From NCBI GenBank assembly GCA_015655585.1, contig JAATEV010000091.1:1-42138 (forward strand): a stretch of DNA of 42,138 nt, read 5' to 3'. The stretch's first letter is position 1; each line of letters starts with the position of its first letter. A model generated the notes under the pieces. That model did not search any database, was not told where the DNA came from, and saw only the letters and a list, made by a program, of their open reading frames with translations. This stretch comes from Terriglobales bacterium. Its GTDB lineage: Bacteria > Acidobacteriota > Terriglobia > Terriglobales > Acidobacteriaceae. Of the stretch, positions 41,749 to 42,138 are shown piece by piece. Both the position numbers and the translations under genes were made by a program.

Positions 41749-42138
<390 letters not shown>

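Overview
The window looks like a piece of chromosome from an Acidobacteriota member of the Granulicella/Edaphobacter/Terriglobus type (class Terriglobia). The signs are two secreted proteins of the TIGR03435 family and three VWFA-related proteins (TIGR03436 type), both largely acidobacterial, a one-piece LptF-LptG permease, bacillithiol synthesis (BshC), high GC, and palindrome-rich repeats in many gaps. This placement rests on family recognition from memory; no search was run. No rRNA, tRNA, CRISPR array, transposase or integrase was seen.

Layout. 1-5.4 kb: end of rph, a LacD-type aldolase, a lone receiver protein and the LptF-LptG fusion. 5.9-8.1 kb: two translationally coupled secreted VWA proteins on the minus strand. 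8.6-12.9 kb: DUF1015, then an envelope cluster of amidase, GerMN protein and glutamate racemase. 13.5-17.9 kb: EVE protein, two tandem membrane GGDEF proteins, FabI and a DinB-family protein. 18.3-22.0 kb (minus): amidohydrolase, ABC-F protein Uup and a small CxxC protein. 22.2-24.9 kb: a lower-GC TIGR03435/VWFA pair. 25-34 kb: BshC, Nudix hydrolase, cold shock protein, PolX, heme O synthase with a DUF420 partner, another TIGR03435 protein and a thioredoxin-like protein. 34-42 kb: SSB, an AT-rich acyltransferase, CyaY, a family 2 glycosyltransferase, a YbgC-type thioesterase, an HMG-CoA lyase-like protein, nicotinamidase, an HD protein, a zinc-ribbon XRE regulator and the start of uppS.

How the genes fit together. 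Several serve the envelope: LPS export (LptFG), wall synthesis and remodelling (murI, amidase, uppS), lipid synthesis (fabI) and surface glycosylation (GT2, acyltransferase). A second theme is redox and metal work: bacillithiol, heme O, frataxin and a CxxC thioredoxin-like protein.

The most unusual content is non-coding. Six gaps in the first 13.3 kb hold the same modules in the same order. Two module types carry hairpins with nearly the same nine-base loop (AGYYTCATC) on different, fully paired stems, including compensatory base changes. Palindromes of the same style lie in frame inside murI, in an insert of about 95 residues. The plus strand is C-rich to about 20.2 kb, G-rich to about 30 kb and C-rich again near the end, with the first switch inside uup.
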